Shown here: positions 33,298 to 41,965 of the stretch, piece after piece | Numbering within the stretch: position 1 is the first letter of the stretch | How the letters are laid out: every line of letters starts with the position of its first letter | DNA from: Clostridia bacterium | Lineage (GTDB): Bacteria; Bacillota; Clostridia; Oscillospirales; CAG-272 | Direction of reading: 5' to 3' | Length of the DNA stretch: 42,606 nt | NCBI GenBank assembly: GCA_017461385.1 | Contig: JAFTXZ010000005.1 | Location: 1-42,606, forward strand | Notes under the pieces: model-generated | Databases searched by the model: none | What the model was told of the DNA's origin: nothing | Seen by the model: only the letters and a program-made list of their open reading frames with translations | Position numbers and translations under genes: made by a program

Positions 33298-34686
33298 ATG
33301 GGAAATTTTGATCAATACGTGCCCGGTGCATACTTTACATTTGGCTCATACCCTCAAAGTGCTGGTAGCAAATACAAAACACCGATAGTCTGGAAGGTTT
33401 TGGATAGAAAAGGTGACCACATCTTTGCAATCAGCAAAAATATCTTGGACGTTATGTACTATGAGGGTGACGGTTGGGGGGATAGTAACATCAGAAAATG
33501 GTTAAATAACGATTTTTTGAATACTGCCTTTACCAAAGAGGAGCAAAAAAGAATAATTAATCACCAAACTTATATAGGAGTATGGGACAAGGTTTTTATT
33601 TTAGACTCGTGTGATGTGAAAAAATTTTTTCTAGAGGACTTTGATAGAAGGACAGTTCCTACGGGTTATGCAAAGTCCAAGAGCGCTTTGAACAGATGGT
33701 GGATTAGAGATAGAGATAAAAGAGGTGACCGTGTTTCTGTTGACTATGATGGTTCCTTTGATTCCATCTGGTGCCGTTCATCATCTGGAGGCGTTCGCCC
33801 TGTTATGTGGATTAGCTTGTCAAGTGTTGCTACACCAGCAAAAACCAATATGACTGTCAATGTTAGTAAGACTAACTCGGTTGAAGACGAGGAAGACCTT
33901 GAGGTTGAGGAAATTGACGAGGAAGACCTTGAGGTTGAAGAAATTGACGAGGAAGACCTTGAGGTTGAGGAAATCGACGAGGAAGACCTTGAGGTTGAGG
34001 AAATCGACGAGGAAGACCTTGAGGTTGAGGAAATCGATGATGAAGAGCCTGTCTCCAATGTGAGATCAACTAAGGGCGACAATACTTTTGAGGAGCTTAA
34101 AAAGGGTGACGTTGTGCACTTTGGGTCATATTATCAGGAAAACGACAAGGAGAAGACTCCTATTGAGTGGATTGTACTTCGCAAAACAAAGAACGATAAC
34201 ATCTTGACCTTGATAAGCAAGAATGTTTTGGACGTTGTACCCTTTGATATTACAAAAAAGCCTGTTAAATGGGGTAGCAGTACCGTCAGGCAATGGTTAA
34301 ATAACGAATTTTTGAACACTGCCTTTACCAAAGAGGAGCAAGCTAAAATAGTAGAAAAGGAGGCTCAAACCAAGGATAATTCCCAGTACGGCACGGAGGG
34401 TGAAAAGCCCGGACCCTTTGATAAGATTTGCCTTTTTGCCGAAGCAGGTATAAAAAAGCATTTTCCCTCAAACATAGACAGAATGGCAAAGCCAACGCCT
34501 TATGCAAAATCAAAGGGTGTTGCTTGTGATAGCACTGAAGGAAGCTGCCATTGGTGGACACGCACTCCCGGATTTAATCAGCAGTACGCCTGCGTTGTTG
34601 ATATGCTGGGCAACTTAAATATGTTTGGCGAGCCTGCTTTTGCAGACTTCGTAGGAATAAGGCCGTTTATTTGGATAAAGCTATAA
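33298..34686 (+). CDS. Two-domain DUF6273 protein with acidic tandem linker
   Basis: 462 residues, no signal peptide. Two copies of a domain with the DUF6273 pattern: FGSYPQS, TPIVWKVL, ISKNILDV, WGDSNIRKWLNNDFLNTAFTKEEQ and PVMWISL in the first (about 12-180); FGSYYQE, TPIEWIVL, WGSSTVRQWLNNEFLNTAFTKEEQ and RPFIWIKL in the second (about 275-462). They are joined by five copies of DEEDLEVEEI encoded by a 30-bp tandem repeat. The domain's function is unknown; it is often found in secreted or surface proteins, but this one appears cytoplasmic. Monocistronic with strong promoter and terminator. Confidence 0.85.
   Translation: MGNFDQYVPGAYFTFGSYPQSAGSKYKTPIVWKVLDRKGDHIFAISKNILDVMYYEGDGWGDSNIRKWLNNDFLNTAFTKEEQKRIINHQTYIGVWDKVFILDSCDVKKFFLEDFDRRTVPTGYAKSKSALNRWWIRDRDKRGDRVSVDYDGSFDSIWCRSSSGGVRPVMWISLSSVATPAKTNMTVNVSKTNSVEDEEDLEVEEIDEEDLEVEEIDEEDLEVEEIDEEDLEVEEIDEEDLEVEEIDDEEPVSNVRSTKGDNTFEELKKGDVVHFGSYYQENDKEKTPIEWIVLRKTKNDNILTLISKNVLDVVPFDITKKPVKWGSSTVRQWLNNEFLNTAFTKEEQAKIVEKEAQTKDNSQYGTEGEKPGPFDKICLFAEAGIKKHFPSNIDRMAKPTPYAKSKGVACDSTEGSCHWWTRTPGFNQQYACVVDMLGNLNMFGEPAFADFVGIRPFIWIKL
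33886..34035 (+). repeat. Five in-frame 30-bp tandem repeats (DEEDLEVEEI)
   Basis: Five 30-bp units differing only at a few third codon positions (GTTGAG/GTTGAA, ATT/ATC). They encode a highly acidic linker between the two DUF6273 domains. Copy number may vary between strains. Confidence 0.92.
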
Positions 34687-34690
34687 TAAA

Positions 34691-34711
34691 ATGCTCGGGA
34701 AAACCGAGCAT
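34691..34711. terminator. Bidirectional terminator
   Basis: ATGCTCGG-GAAAA-CCGAGCAT, A-run left and T-run right, between the convergent DUF6273 and esterase genes. Confidence 0.9.
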
Positions 34712-34715
34712 TTTT

Positions 34716-36224
34716 TTATAGTGTTTGTGAAAGTAGCCAATTAAGAATTTGTGGTTCTCTTGAGGCATAGTACCAAGCGCCTGTGTGCCCACCGTAGCCC
34801 TTGCCCTCCTGGTCGGGAGTTTCAAAAATAATGCTTGTGCCACCACGGCTTCTAATTGCATCAACCATTTCCTTTGTGCCCTCGTATGGCACAACGCTGT
34901 CGTTGTAGCAATGCACTGCGTAAATTGGCTTATTCTTTAGTCTTTCAGCCCTTATGGTGTCTGCACCACCGCAGATTGCAAGCATAGCTGCAAAGCGCTC
35001 GTCGTGACGCATCATTAAGTCCCAAGCACCAAAGCCACCCATTGAAATACCGGCTAGGTATAGTCGGCTTTGATTGATAGAGTAGGCTTGGTCTAGATAG
35101 TCAAGAATTTCCATAACTGCCTTGTTTTCGTTTGATTCGGGTACTATGGAAACGTGATAGTTGCCCTCTGCCCAAGGTGTGTCAACCCATTGCTGACCCT
35201 CGGGGCATTGTGGGATTAGAATAATAGTTTTGTAAAGCTCTTCGTTGTCTTGGTTGAATAGGTCCTTGATTACGTGGCAAAGATGCTTTGACCCGTCGTT
35301 TCCTCTCTCGCCGGCACCATGCAGGAAGGTAAGCACAGGATATTCACGGGTGCTATCGTAGTCGAAAGGCATATATAATCTATATGTAAGCTTAGTGCCG
35401 TCGGTGGCCTCAAAAACGTGCTTTTCTAGAATTTTTTCGAGGACAGTGTCGCTAATTGTCGTTTCCTCGCCCATTAAATACTTAGGATAAGGAGTGTCCT
35501 TGTAGTCGGATTTTGAATAAATAAGCGTGTCGTTTGTCCAGGCAGACCAGTTGCCATTTTCAATTGCAGATAAAAAGTCCTTTTCTAAAATATCAAATAG
35601 GTAGTGGTACATTTTGCTGTTAGTTGCTACAAGCACAAGCCTTTGACCTGAAATTCCAATGTGGAAATCTCCTGCACTCTTAAGCTGAAGTAAAATTCTA
35701 CGCACCGTGTTTCTTATGTTGCCTACAAGAATTTCCTTTGAGGTAGAGGTAGTTTCGCTATTTTTCTTAACAGGAATGATAATTCCATACTTGTTTTCCA
35801 TTTTACTTGCAAATTCAAGAGTTAGCTGAGAAATAATAGGGTCGGTGTCGTCGTAAACGATAGTGTATTCACTAGTGCCATTTTTCGCAAGAACAAACTC
35901 AATGTTTGGTGCAGGTGTCTCAGGCTCAGGTGTTGGGTCAGGTGTAGGAGTTGGTGTTGGCTCCTCGGGGTCTGGCACAAGGGTTGAATCGTCACCACCC
36001 GTTGTGGTGGATTCCTCTACCGGTGGCACCTCAGGGTCGGGTGCTAGTGGGGAATTTTGACCATCGCTTGTCAAAACGTCACTAATTAACTCGTCTGTTA
36101 TAATTTGGGAAATTGTGTTACTTTCTGTATCAGTAACAGGTGGCACGCTTGACTGATTGCACCCCATAACAGAGGGCAATAACAAAAGGGTGCAAAGAAT
36201 AATCGAAAGAATTTTAACTCGCAT
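34716..36224 (-). CDS. Lipoprotein esterase/peptidase of the prolyl-oligopeptidase-like hydrolase group
   Basis: 502 residues from the ATG at 36224 (AAGGAG before it). Signal peptide with lipobox VMGC, then a Pro/Thr/Glu-rich flexible linker (PTPTPDPTPEPE) of about 60 residues. A middle domain (about 110-250) of unclear type follows, then a C-terminal alpha/beta hydrolase: HGAGERGND (oxyanion region), GISMGGFGAWDL (nucleophile Ser), HCYNDSVVP (Asp) and GGHTGAW (His). The motif set fits the COG4099-type predicted peptidases/feruloyl-esterase-like enzymes, acting outside the cell on an unknown ester or peptide. Confidence 0.85.
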   Translation of the reverse strand: MRVKILSIILCTLLLLPSVMGCNQSSVPPVTDTESNTISQIITDELISDVLTSDGQNSPLAPDPEVPPVEESTTTGGDDSTLVPDPEEPTPTPTPDPTPEPETPAPNIEFVLAKNGTSEYTIVYDDTDPIISQLTLEFASKMENKYGIIIPVKKNSETTSTSKEILVGNIRNTVRRILLQLKSAGDFHIGISGQRLVLVATNSKMYHYLFDILEKDFLSAIENGNWSAWTNDTLIYSKSDYKDTPYPKYLMGEETTISDTVLEKILEKHVFEATDGTKLTYRLYMPFDYDSTREYPVLTFLHGAGERGNDGSKHLCHVIKDLFNQDNEELYKTIILIPQCPEGQQWVDTPWAEGNYHVSIVPESNENKAVMEILDYLDQAYSINQSRLYLAGISMGGFGAWDLMMRHDERFAAMLAICGGADTIRAERLKNKPIYAVHCYNDSVVPYEGTKEMVDAIRSRGGTSIIFETPDQEGKGYGGHTGAWYYASREPQILNWLLSQTL

Positions 36225-36330
36225 ATTTAAGCTCCTTGTTCGGAAATATATAATAATATTACCATAAATAGTAGCTAAAAGCAAGAAAAACTACTAAAGA
36301 AGGTTGACATTGGTTTTTTGATTTTTCCTA

Positions 36331-36677
36331 GCTTTTTGCTCTAACCACTATATGCGCACAAAAGGCACGATAAGTACACGCCGAGCTTCATTGGTGAGCA
36401 CCAAGCAGATAGTGAGGTAGAATTTGTGAGTGCGTACTCGTCGCCAGGGGTTCCCCGAAGCGAAAAATGAGCTTTGGGGGTTTCCGTCGCCGTACTTTGT
36501 ACTGCAGAGAAGCAGTCGCAAATAAAAAAGCGGAAAATGAGGAGAGTGAGAATCACTCTCGACCTTAAAAAGAAAGCAAGAATAAAGCAAAAATATAATT
36601 GGAAAGCACTAATGCGTATGGCACGATATGGCTAAATTACTCGCTTTTTGCTCTAACCACTATATGCGCACAAAAAA
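36331..36677 (+). repeat. Family F unit bounded by 35-bp direct repeats
   Basis: Boundary copies GCTTTTTGCTCTAACCAC then TATATGCGCACAAAA at 36331-36365 and 36643-36677. Interior motifs are shared with 22343-22572 (inverse orientation) and partly with 20600-20835. Short stem-loops AGAGTGA/TCACTCT lie inside. No gene in the span. Confidence 0.8.
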
Positions 36678-36678
36678 A

Positions 36679-36702
36679 ATACTCCAGCCGAAGCTGGAGT
36701 AT
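36679..36702 (-). terminator. Terminator of the SPFH operon
   Basis: ATACTCCAGC-CGAA-GCTGGAGTAT with T-runs on both strands; GNRA-like loop. Confidence 0.9.
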
Positions 36703-36713
36703 TTTTTTGCTAA

Positions 36714-39359
36714 TTACTTAAGGCAACCGCAACCCTGATTAGCTGGAGCTGGAGCTGCATTGTTAGCGTCGTTAACCTGTGAGTTGAACACTGCACCCTG
36801 GCTAGCAACGTTCTCGCTACGCTTGAACTCGCTCTTATCAGGAACAACACGGTATGTGCTTTCAGCCTCAACCTTCTTGCCGAGACATCCAGACTTAAAT
36901 TCATACTTACCTGTCTTTGGCAAGCCAAGTGAAAGAACTGTCTTAAGCTTTTCGTTGTTCTTGTCAAATGAGAAGTATCTTGTAACAGCGAAGGTCTTGT
37001 ACTCTGTATTAGTTTCCTTAGCGCTGATAGGTGTTGTGATTTCAAACTTAACGTTTTCTTTTCTCATCAAGTATAGAGTATCTCTGTCGTAATCCTTGAA
37101 GCTGTCAACGTTGAAGATAAGCTTCTTAGGATTGTTACCAGAAATATCCATCTTGTAGAGTGAGAACGCCTTCTTACGTGATGTAACGTTTTCTCTACGT
37201 AGGTAGTAGATAACGTCGCTTTCAACGATAACGTTCTTCTTAGACATACCGCTTGCAATAGCTCTGTTGTCCTTACCGTCGTTACGAACAACACGAAGAA
37301 CACTGCTTGTATCGATGTAGTATACGTAGTTACCAACGAAATCAACGATTTCCTTAAGCTGTGTACAAACAACGAAGCGTTGCTTTCCATCAAGGCTAAT
37401 CTTAACAAGAGCAGTATTCAAGCCACTACCCTTGAATGCATATAGCCAGCCCTCGAAGTATGTTAGATCCTCAACGTTCTTCATAATTTCGAGTCTGTCT
37501 GTACCCTCAGTATTGTTAGAGAACAATGGGCAGTAGTCATCGTTACCAACAGTGTAGTAAACTCTACCGTTGATAGCACGGAAGAAGTTGTAAACGTTGG
37601 TTTCAATCAAGGTGTTAACACCTGTCTTGATATCCATTACGTAGAGATCCTTGTTGAAGTCGTTTGGTGTCCAGATTGAGTAAACAACCTTGCCATCAAA
37701 TACAGTGTGAACGTCACAGTTGTCATCAAGAAGTCTCTTTGTTTCAAAGGTTTGAAGGTCGCATACCATGAAGTATGTAGCCTCGCTCTTTGGATCCTTA
37801 TCAGCAGTAACGTAGAATAGGCTGTTGTCGTAGTATTCAGTAATGTCGATAAGCTCGTCAACGATAGTCTTAACCTCGTTAGTAGCCAAGTCGATATAAA
37901 TGATTGAGTAGTTGTCCTTACGAACTGGCTCCTCCTTCTTCTTACCGAAGAGTGATGAGAACATATCCTTAATGCTAGCAAAGCATCCTTCCTTCTTAGC
38001 CTTGAGCTCAAGTCTCTTACGCATGAAGATAGCCTTGCCATCGTTAGCTAGGTATGTATCATACTCGCCACCGATAGTCTGGTAGCACTTATTCTTACCC
38101 TCGTCAAGAACGATTTCCTCATTAGTGTCGATATCGAAGCAACAGATCTTCTTGTTCTTAGAGATATAGAAAATCTTGTTGCCGTAGCACTTCAAGAGCT
38201 GTGATAGACCCTTGAATAGTGGCTTTTCAGCTGGCTCACCACCAACAACCTCATAAAGAGCAAGTGTTGGGCCGTTGCTTTCCTCAGCAGCTGCTGCTTC
38301 AGCGTTATTATTGTTATTGTTGTTAGCACCCTTATCGTTAGGATTGTATGTAGGAGCTGCATCCTCCTTGAAGATGTAGTGCTTTCCAAATACTGAGAAT
38401 AGTGTGTAGTTGTAGTTAAAGTACTTATTGATTCTTTCAACGTAGTCAGCAGAATCAGCATATCTCTTGATAGCCTCAAATAGTGAGAGAGCGCCACGCT
38501 TGTCGCCAGTATCAAAGAGACGAACAGCCTCCTTGTATGTAGCAACTGCGTCAATGCCCTTAGCTGCGAGAGCGCTTGCAACCTTTGCATTGATAGCGTC
38601 CTTAGCCTTAATAACAGCTGGGAATCTGTCAATTGATGATGGAACCGCAACTGTATCAAGAGCTGCCTTTAGAGAAGCAAGTCTTGCAGACATATCTGCG
38701 CACTTAGCAGCGTCTGCACCGTACTTTTCAGCGTACTTAATGTCGCTTTCAAGCTGCTTTACAGCTGAAGCCTTGCAAGCAACAAGTGCACGAGCGATTC
38801 TCTTATAAGCATCAAATAGAGTGAATGCCTTAGTTGTATCAACAGGGTCATATACCTTAACGATATTCTCCTCGATTTCCTTAAGACCCTCTACCTTCTT
38901 TGCAAGTGGAATGGACTTGCTTTCAAAGTCAAGAACCCAAGCAGATGCGTTAGCACCATTCTTAATCTTGTTCTTCTCAACCATTCCATCAACCTCTTCA
39001 ATGCCGATGGTTGATGTTAGCTTATATGCTGTCCAGTTATAGTTCTCAAAGAAGTTTTCAACGTAAACAAGACCTGATTCAGGGCTATCAATTGTCATAG
39101 CTACGCTAGCAACGTTGATGCCTCCACCAAAGGTATCGCCAGCTGTAGCGCTTGCGCCACCCTTTACGATATCGTTAACGTCAACTACTTGGTCACAGCA
39201 GTTACAGGTAACAACCTTCTCTCCTCTCTTATAGAATAGGTTGTTTGAACAGTTTGGACACTTACCTGCACCTGCGATAGCAGAGGTGTTTTCTGCTGGT
39301 GCGCTCTCGCCAGCAGAAGATCCGCCAGTCAAGCTTGATAATAGGTTTTCAAATGCCAT
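36714..39359 (-). CDS. Large zinc-ribbon protein with helical and propeller-like regions (881 aa)
   Basis: An N-terminal low-complexity stretch, then a zinc ribbon CPNC...CNCC (about 34-54). A helical, Ala/Lys-rich region with repeats like SADYVERINKYF comes next (about 150-320), then an Asn/Ala-rich linker with a run of seven Asn, and a long beta-rich C-terminal half whose YYI/LYK repeats suggest a DUF5050-like beta-propeller. No signal peptide or membrane helix is evident. The last residues are NQGCGCLK, an unusual Cys-rich tail. ATG after AGGAGGAAAG. Last gene of the operon, 65 bp after yidD. Function unknown; zinc ribbon and neighbourhood suggest a partner of the SPFH protein. Confidence 0.8.
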   Translation of the reverse strand: MAFENLLSSLTGGSSAGESAPAENTSAIAGAGKCPNCSNNLFYKRGEKVVTCNCCDQVVDVNDIVKGGASATAGDTFGGGINVASVAMTIDSPESGLVYVENFFENYNWTAYKLTSTIGIEEVDGMVEKNKIKNGANASAWVLDFESKSIPLAKKVEGLKEIEENIVKVYDPVDTTKAFTLFDAYKRIARALVACKASAVKQLESDIKYAEKYGADAAKCADMSARLASLKAALDTVAVPSSIDRFPAVIKAKDAINAKVASALAAKGIDAVATYKEAVRLFDTGDKRGALSLFEAIKRYADSADYVERINKYFNYNYTLFSVFGKHYIFKEDAAPTYNPNDKGANNNNNNNAEAAAAEESNGPTLALYEVVGGEPAEKPLFKGLSQLLKCYGNKIFYISKNKKICCFDIDTNEEIVLDEGKNKCYQTIGGEYDTYLANDGKAIFMRKRLELKAKKEGCFASIKDMFSSLFGKKKEEPVRKDNYSIIYIDLATNEVKTIVDELIDITEYYDNSLFYVTADKDPKSEATYFMVCDLQTFETKRLLDDNCDVHTVFDGKVVYSIWTPNDFNKDLYVMDIKTGVNTLIETNVYNFFRAINGRVYYTVGNDDYCPLFSNNTEGTDRLEIMKNVEDLTYFEGWLYAFKGSGLNTALVKISLDGKQRFVVCTQLKEIVDFVGNYVYYIDTSSVLRVVRNDGKDNRAIASGMSKKNVIVESDVIYYLRRENVTSRKKAFSLYKMDISGNNPKKLIFNVDSFKDYDRDTLYLMRKENVKFEITTPISAKETNTEYKTFAVTRYFSFDKNNEKLKTVLSLGLPKTGKYEFKSGCLGKKVEAESTYRVVPDKSEFKRSENVASQGAVFNSQVNDANNAAPAPANQGCGCLK

Positions 39360-39424
39360 TTTGTCTTTCCTCCAAAAAATATTTTTTATTTAATGGGACT
39401 TGCAGTCCCTATCAAATCAGATTT

Positions 39425-39802
39425 TTACGGGTAATCAATGCCCCCGTTTGGTGGCTTACAACGAAGCAATCGTCTTATGCCCTTGAATAAACCGATAAAA
39501 AGCCCATATTTCTTTAGTGCCATTATCATATAGGATGAGCAGGTAGGATAAAACCTACACTTTGCCCTGACCTCAAGCGGTGCGTACGCCTTATAAAGCA
39601 GTACCATACCGATTATAAAATTCTTTGTAAAGTGGATAGTCAAAAGAATAAATACAGGCAAGGTATATAAAATGTTGAAGGGTAACACTCCATAGCCTGC
39701 AAGCAAGCCGTATGTAACCCAGAAAATCGCAATCAAAATGGGTGAGACACCAAAGTAATATATAATGTCAGAAACCCTTATCTCTCGGATTTGCTTTTTC
39801 AT
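39425..39802 (-). CDS. yidD: YidD-family membrane insertion efficiency factor, N-terminally extended
   Basis: 125 residues. The C-terminal 65 (KAYAPLEVRAKCRFYPTC, SSYMIMALKKYG, LLRCKPPNGGIDYP) are a clear YidD core with its conserved Cys residues. YidD helps YidC insert membrane proteins. Usual members have about 70-85 residues; here two hydrophobic helices (about 15-37 and 42-66) are added at the N-terminus. Its ATG overlaps the previous stop (ATGA), so it is translated in tandem with the membrane protein gene. The normal rnpA-yidD-yidC context is absent, which suggests a second, specialised YidD. Confidence 0.9.
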   Translation of the reverse strand: MKKQIREIRVSDIIYYFGVSPILIAIFWVTYGLLAGYGVLPFNILYTLPVFILLTIHFTKNFIIGMVLLYKAYAPLEVRAKCRFYPTCSSYMIMALKKYGLFIGLFKGIRRLLRCKPPNGGIDYP

Positions 39803-40497
39803 TTAAGTATCTTGCACTTATTGTTACGAGAATCAAGCTCTATCTTAGCTCTTGTAACAAGCTCAGGCACAAGCTCCAGCTTGCCAAGAGAAACGCTTGT
39901 AACGATTTCTGTAACTAAATCTTGAATTTTCATTTCACAGCCCTGCAAGGACTCATGACTCATTGGGTCGCTGAAGCGAATCTTTTCAGAAAGGTCGGAA
40001 AGAAGCTTCTTAACCTCTGGGTCAGAAACCTGTGAAACGCAGGTGTCTACGTCTGCCTGTAGTGAACGAATATAGAACACCTTTTTCTTTGTATGCTCAA
40101 TATTACTAGAAAGGTATGACATACCAAATCCGGCATAAAGGGCAACGATAATGTAAATACCTGTAATAATTGCCTCAGTTACCCAAACAGCAACAGAAAT
40201 GTCAAAATTAAAGAATGACATAAATATCAAGCCTGCAACAAGGTAAATACCAAGGAACACGCTTTGTACAATAAACAAAACGGGAGTTTTTACAAGCTCA
40301 GTGCTGGATGAGCGTGTGCAGTAAAGGAATGCAATTACCGTTGTAATAATGTTTAGCGGGAACGTAAAGGACCAAGCAACCCAGAAGGATGGAAGGCTCA
40401 ATCTCTCAGCTGGTACGCAAAGGAACAAGATGAGATTTATTATTCCAAAAGCCACTAAAACGGAAATTAAAGTAACTAAAAAACCTTTTTTCTTCAT
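39799..40497 (-). CDS. Four-helix membrane protein with cytoplasmic helical tail
   Basis: 232 residues. Four predicted membrane helices (about 6-27, 37-60, 72-97, 104-128) in two hairpins, then a hydrophilic helical tail of about 100 residues (IRSLQADVDTC to LVTRAKIELDSR) with coiled-coil-like spacing. The family is not recognised. It follows the SPFH gene by 16 bp with an AGGAGG site and is coupled to yidD downstream. By position it could correspond to the membrane member of YdjGHI-type loci; that is an inference. Confidence 0.82.
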   Translation of the reverse strand: MKKKGFLVTLISVLVAFGIINLILFLCVPAERLSLPSFWVAWSFTFPLNIITTVIAFLYCTRSSSTELVKTPVLFIVQSVFLGIYLVAGLIFMSFFNFDISVAVWVTEAIITGIYIIVALYAGFGMSYLSSNIEHTKKKVFYIRSLQADVDTCVSQVSDPEVKKLLSDLSEKIRFSDPMSHESLQGCEMKIQDLVTEIVTSVSLGKLELVPELVTRAKIELDSRNNKCKILK

Positions 40498-40513
40498 GTT
40501 GTGCGCCTCCTAA

Positions 40514-41731
40514 TTAAAACTTATGGCCACAAACATGGCAGAAGCGAGCCGTACCCTCAAGGCTAGTTCCACAGTCAGGACAATTCTTGTTTACAATCTC
40601 GTCCTTTGTTGACTTAGCAACCCCTGCGCCACAGCCTGAGCAGAAGCGTGCACCGGGTGTAAGCTCAGCGCCACAGGACTCGCAGAATTGCTTCTTAGGT
40701 GCAACGGGTGTTCCACAGCTTGCGCAGAACTTCGCACCCTCGTTAAGCTGTGCGCCACAGCCTGTACAGGTAGCACCGGTAGCGCCTGTGCTTGCCGGAT
40801 TCATAGCTTGACCGGTCATTCTACCAATCTCGCCACCAACGCCAAGACCCATGCCAACGCCCATTCCGGCGCCCATTACGGTTCCTGCAACGCCCTCGTT
40901 TTGAGCAGCAGCCTGCATAACGTCGAATCTTCTCTCGTCCTGATACGTATAGCCCTCAGCTGCACGAGCCGCTGCACGAGCCTGACCCATACGAACCGTT
41001 CTTATGGACTCAATATCAATATCGGTCATAGCCTCCATGCGCTTTTCCTTAGCAGCACGAAGCTTTGTAAGGTCAGAATCGCTAGCCTCTACCTGATTTA
41101 CGTAGAAGTTGTCAAGAATAAGACCGAATGGCTCCAGGTTAGCGTTAAGCTTTGTCTTAATCTCCTCAGAAAGCTCATAAAGCTTTGCAGGAAGCTCAAG
41201 CACGCTCCAGCCTCTGTCGCCGATAGCCTTAGCGATTGTGTCCTTGATAGAAAGCATTGCCATACCCTTGGTTGCCTTCTTGATTGCGTCAAGGCCGAAA
41301 TCGTTCATTTGACCAACAACCTTAACAACAAACTTTCTTGAATCGCTTACGCGAATACCCATCTTACCATTTGCTCTTACGCCAACAATAAGGTTGTATT
41401 TTGGGTCCTCCATAACGATAGGTGCACTTGTGCCCCAATCGAAATCAAGGATTGTTACCTTGTTGATGAAGAATACTTCACATTGGAATGGATTTCTTCC
41501 GCCAAAAACGAATGAGAATATCTTCTTTAGTAAAGGTAGATTTTCAGAGTTTAGGGTGTGTCTACCCGAGCCGAATAGGTCAAGCGCCTGACCGTCCTTG
41601 TAGAACAGCGCCTCTTGGGATTCGCCAACAATCAGCTGGGACTTGGTGTTAAAATCTTGAATACTGTGCTTATGTACGATATTGTTATTGTCGCCCTCGT
41701 ACCTAATCACATCAAGTAAATTATTTGACAT
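40514..41731 (-). CDS. SPFH-domain protein with four C-terminal zinc ribbons (YdjI-like)
   Basis: 405 residues from the ATG at 41731 (AGGAGG before it). The N-terminal part (about 1-230) is an SPFH/Band-7-like domain of the YdjI / virion-core-protein type (LIVGESQEALFYKDGQ, GRHTL, FFINKVTILDFDWGT). A helical Arg/Ala-rich stretch and a Gly/Met-rich segment (VMGAGMGVGMGLGVGG) follow, then four CxxC knuckles pairing as zinc ribbons: CTGC...CASC, CESC...CSGC and CPDC...CHVC with neighbours. In B. subtilis YdjI belongs with YdjG and YdjH and helps place the phage-shock protein PspA at the membrane. No pspA is in the window. First gene of the operon. Confidence 0.88.
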   Translation of the reverse strand: MSNNLLDVIRYEGDNNNIVHKHSIQDFNTKSQLIVGESQEALFYKDGQALDLFGSGRHTLNSENLPLLKKIFSFVFGGRNPFQCEVFFINKVTILDFDWGTSAPIVMEDPKYNLIVGVRANGKMGIRVSDSRKFVVKVVGQMNDFGLDAIKKATKGMAMLSIKDTIAKAIGDRGWSVLELPAKLYELSEEIKTKLNANLEPFGLILDNFYVNQVEASDSDLTKLRAAKEKRMEAMTDIDIESIRTVRMGQARAAARAAEGYTYQDERRFDVMQAAAQNEGVAGTVMGAGMGVGMGLGVGGEIGRMTGQAMNPASTGATGATCTGCGAQLNEGAKFCASCGTPVAPKKQFCESCGAELTPGARFCSGCGAGVAKSTKDEIVNKNCPDCGTSLEGTARFCHVCGHKF

Positions 41732-41767
41732 TGTCGTTCTCCTCCTATAAAATTCCAAGTTAAGATA

Positions 41768-41796
41768 ATTTTAGCACAAATCGTTGCAAAAATCAA
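41768..41796 (-). promoter_or_regulatory. Probable promoter of the SPFH operon
   Basis: On minus, TTGATT (41796-41791), 17-bp spacer, TAAAAT (41773-41768), 37 bp before the start codon. No sigma-W-type sequence was recognised. Confidence 0.6.
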
Positions 41797-41965
41797 TGAT
41801 ATTTATTAAATATATATTAATAAACGCGAATTTTATGCAAGTTGCTAAAAATAATATAAGTTAACTAACAAAAACAGATGCCAAATTTTAGTTAAAAGGT
41901 CAAAAAACTGCTCCACCATAAGAAATTTCGCAAAAGACGCACCCCCAGCCTCCCCCCTGTAATTA

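Noticed and set aside
40688-41341. 217-residue plus-strand frame opposite the SPFH gene
   Set aside because: Antisense shadow caused by codon bias of the Ala/Gly/Cys-rich coding strand; the SPFH frame is clearly the gene.
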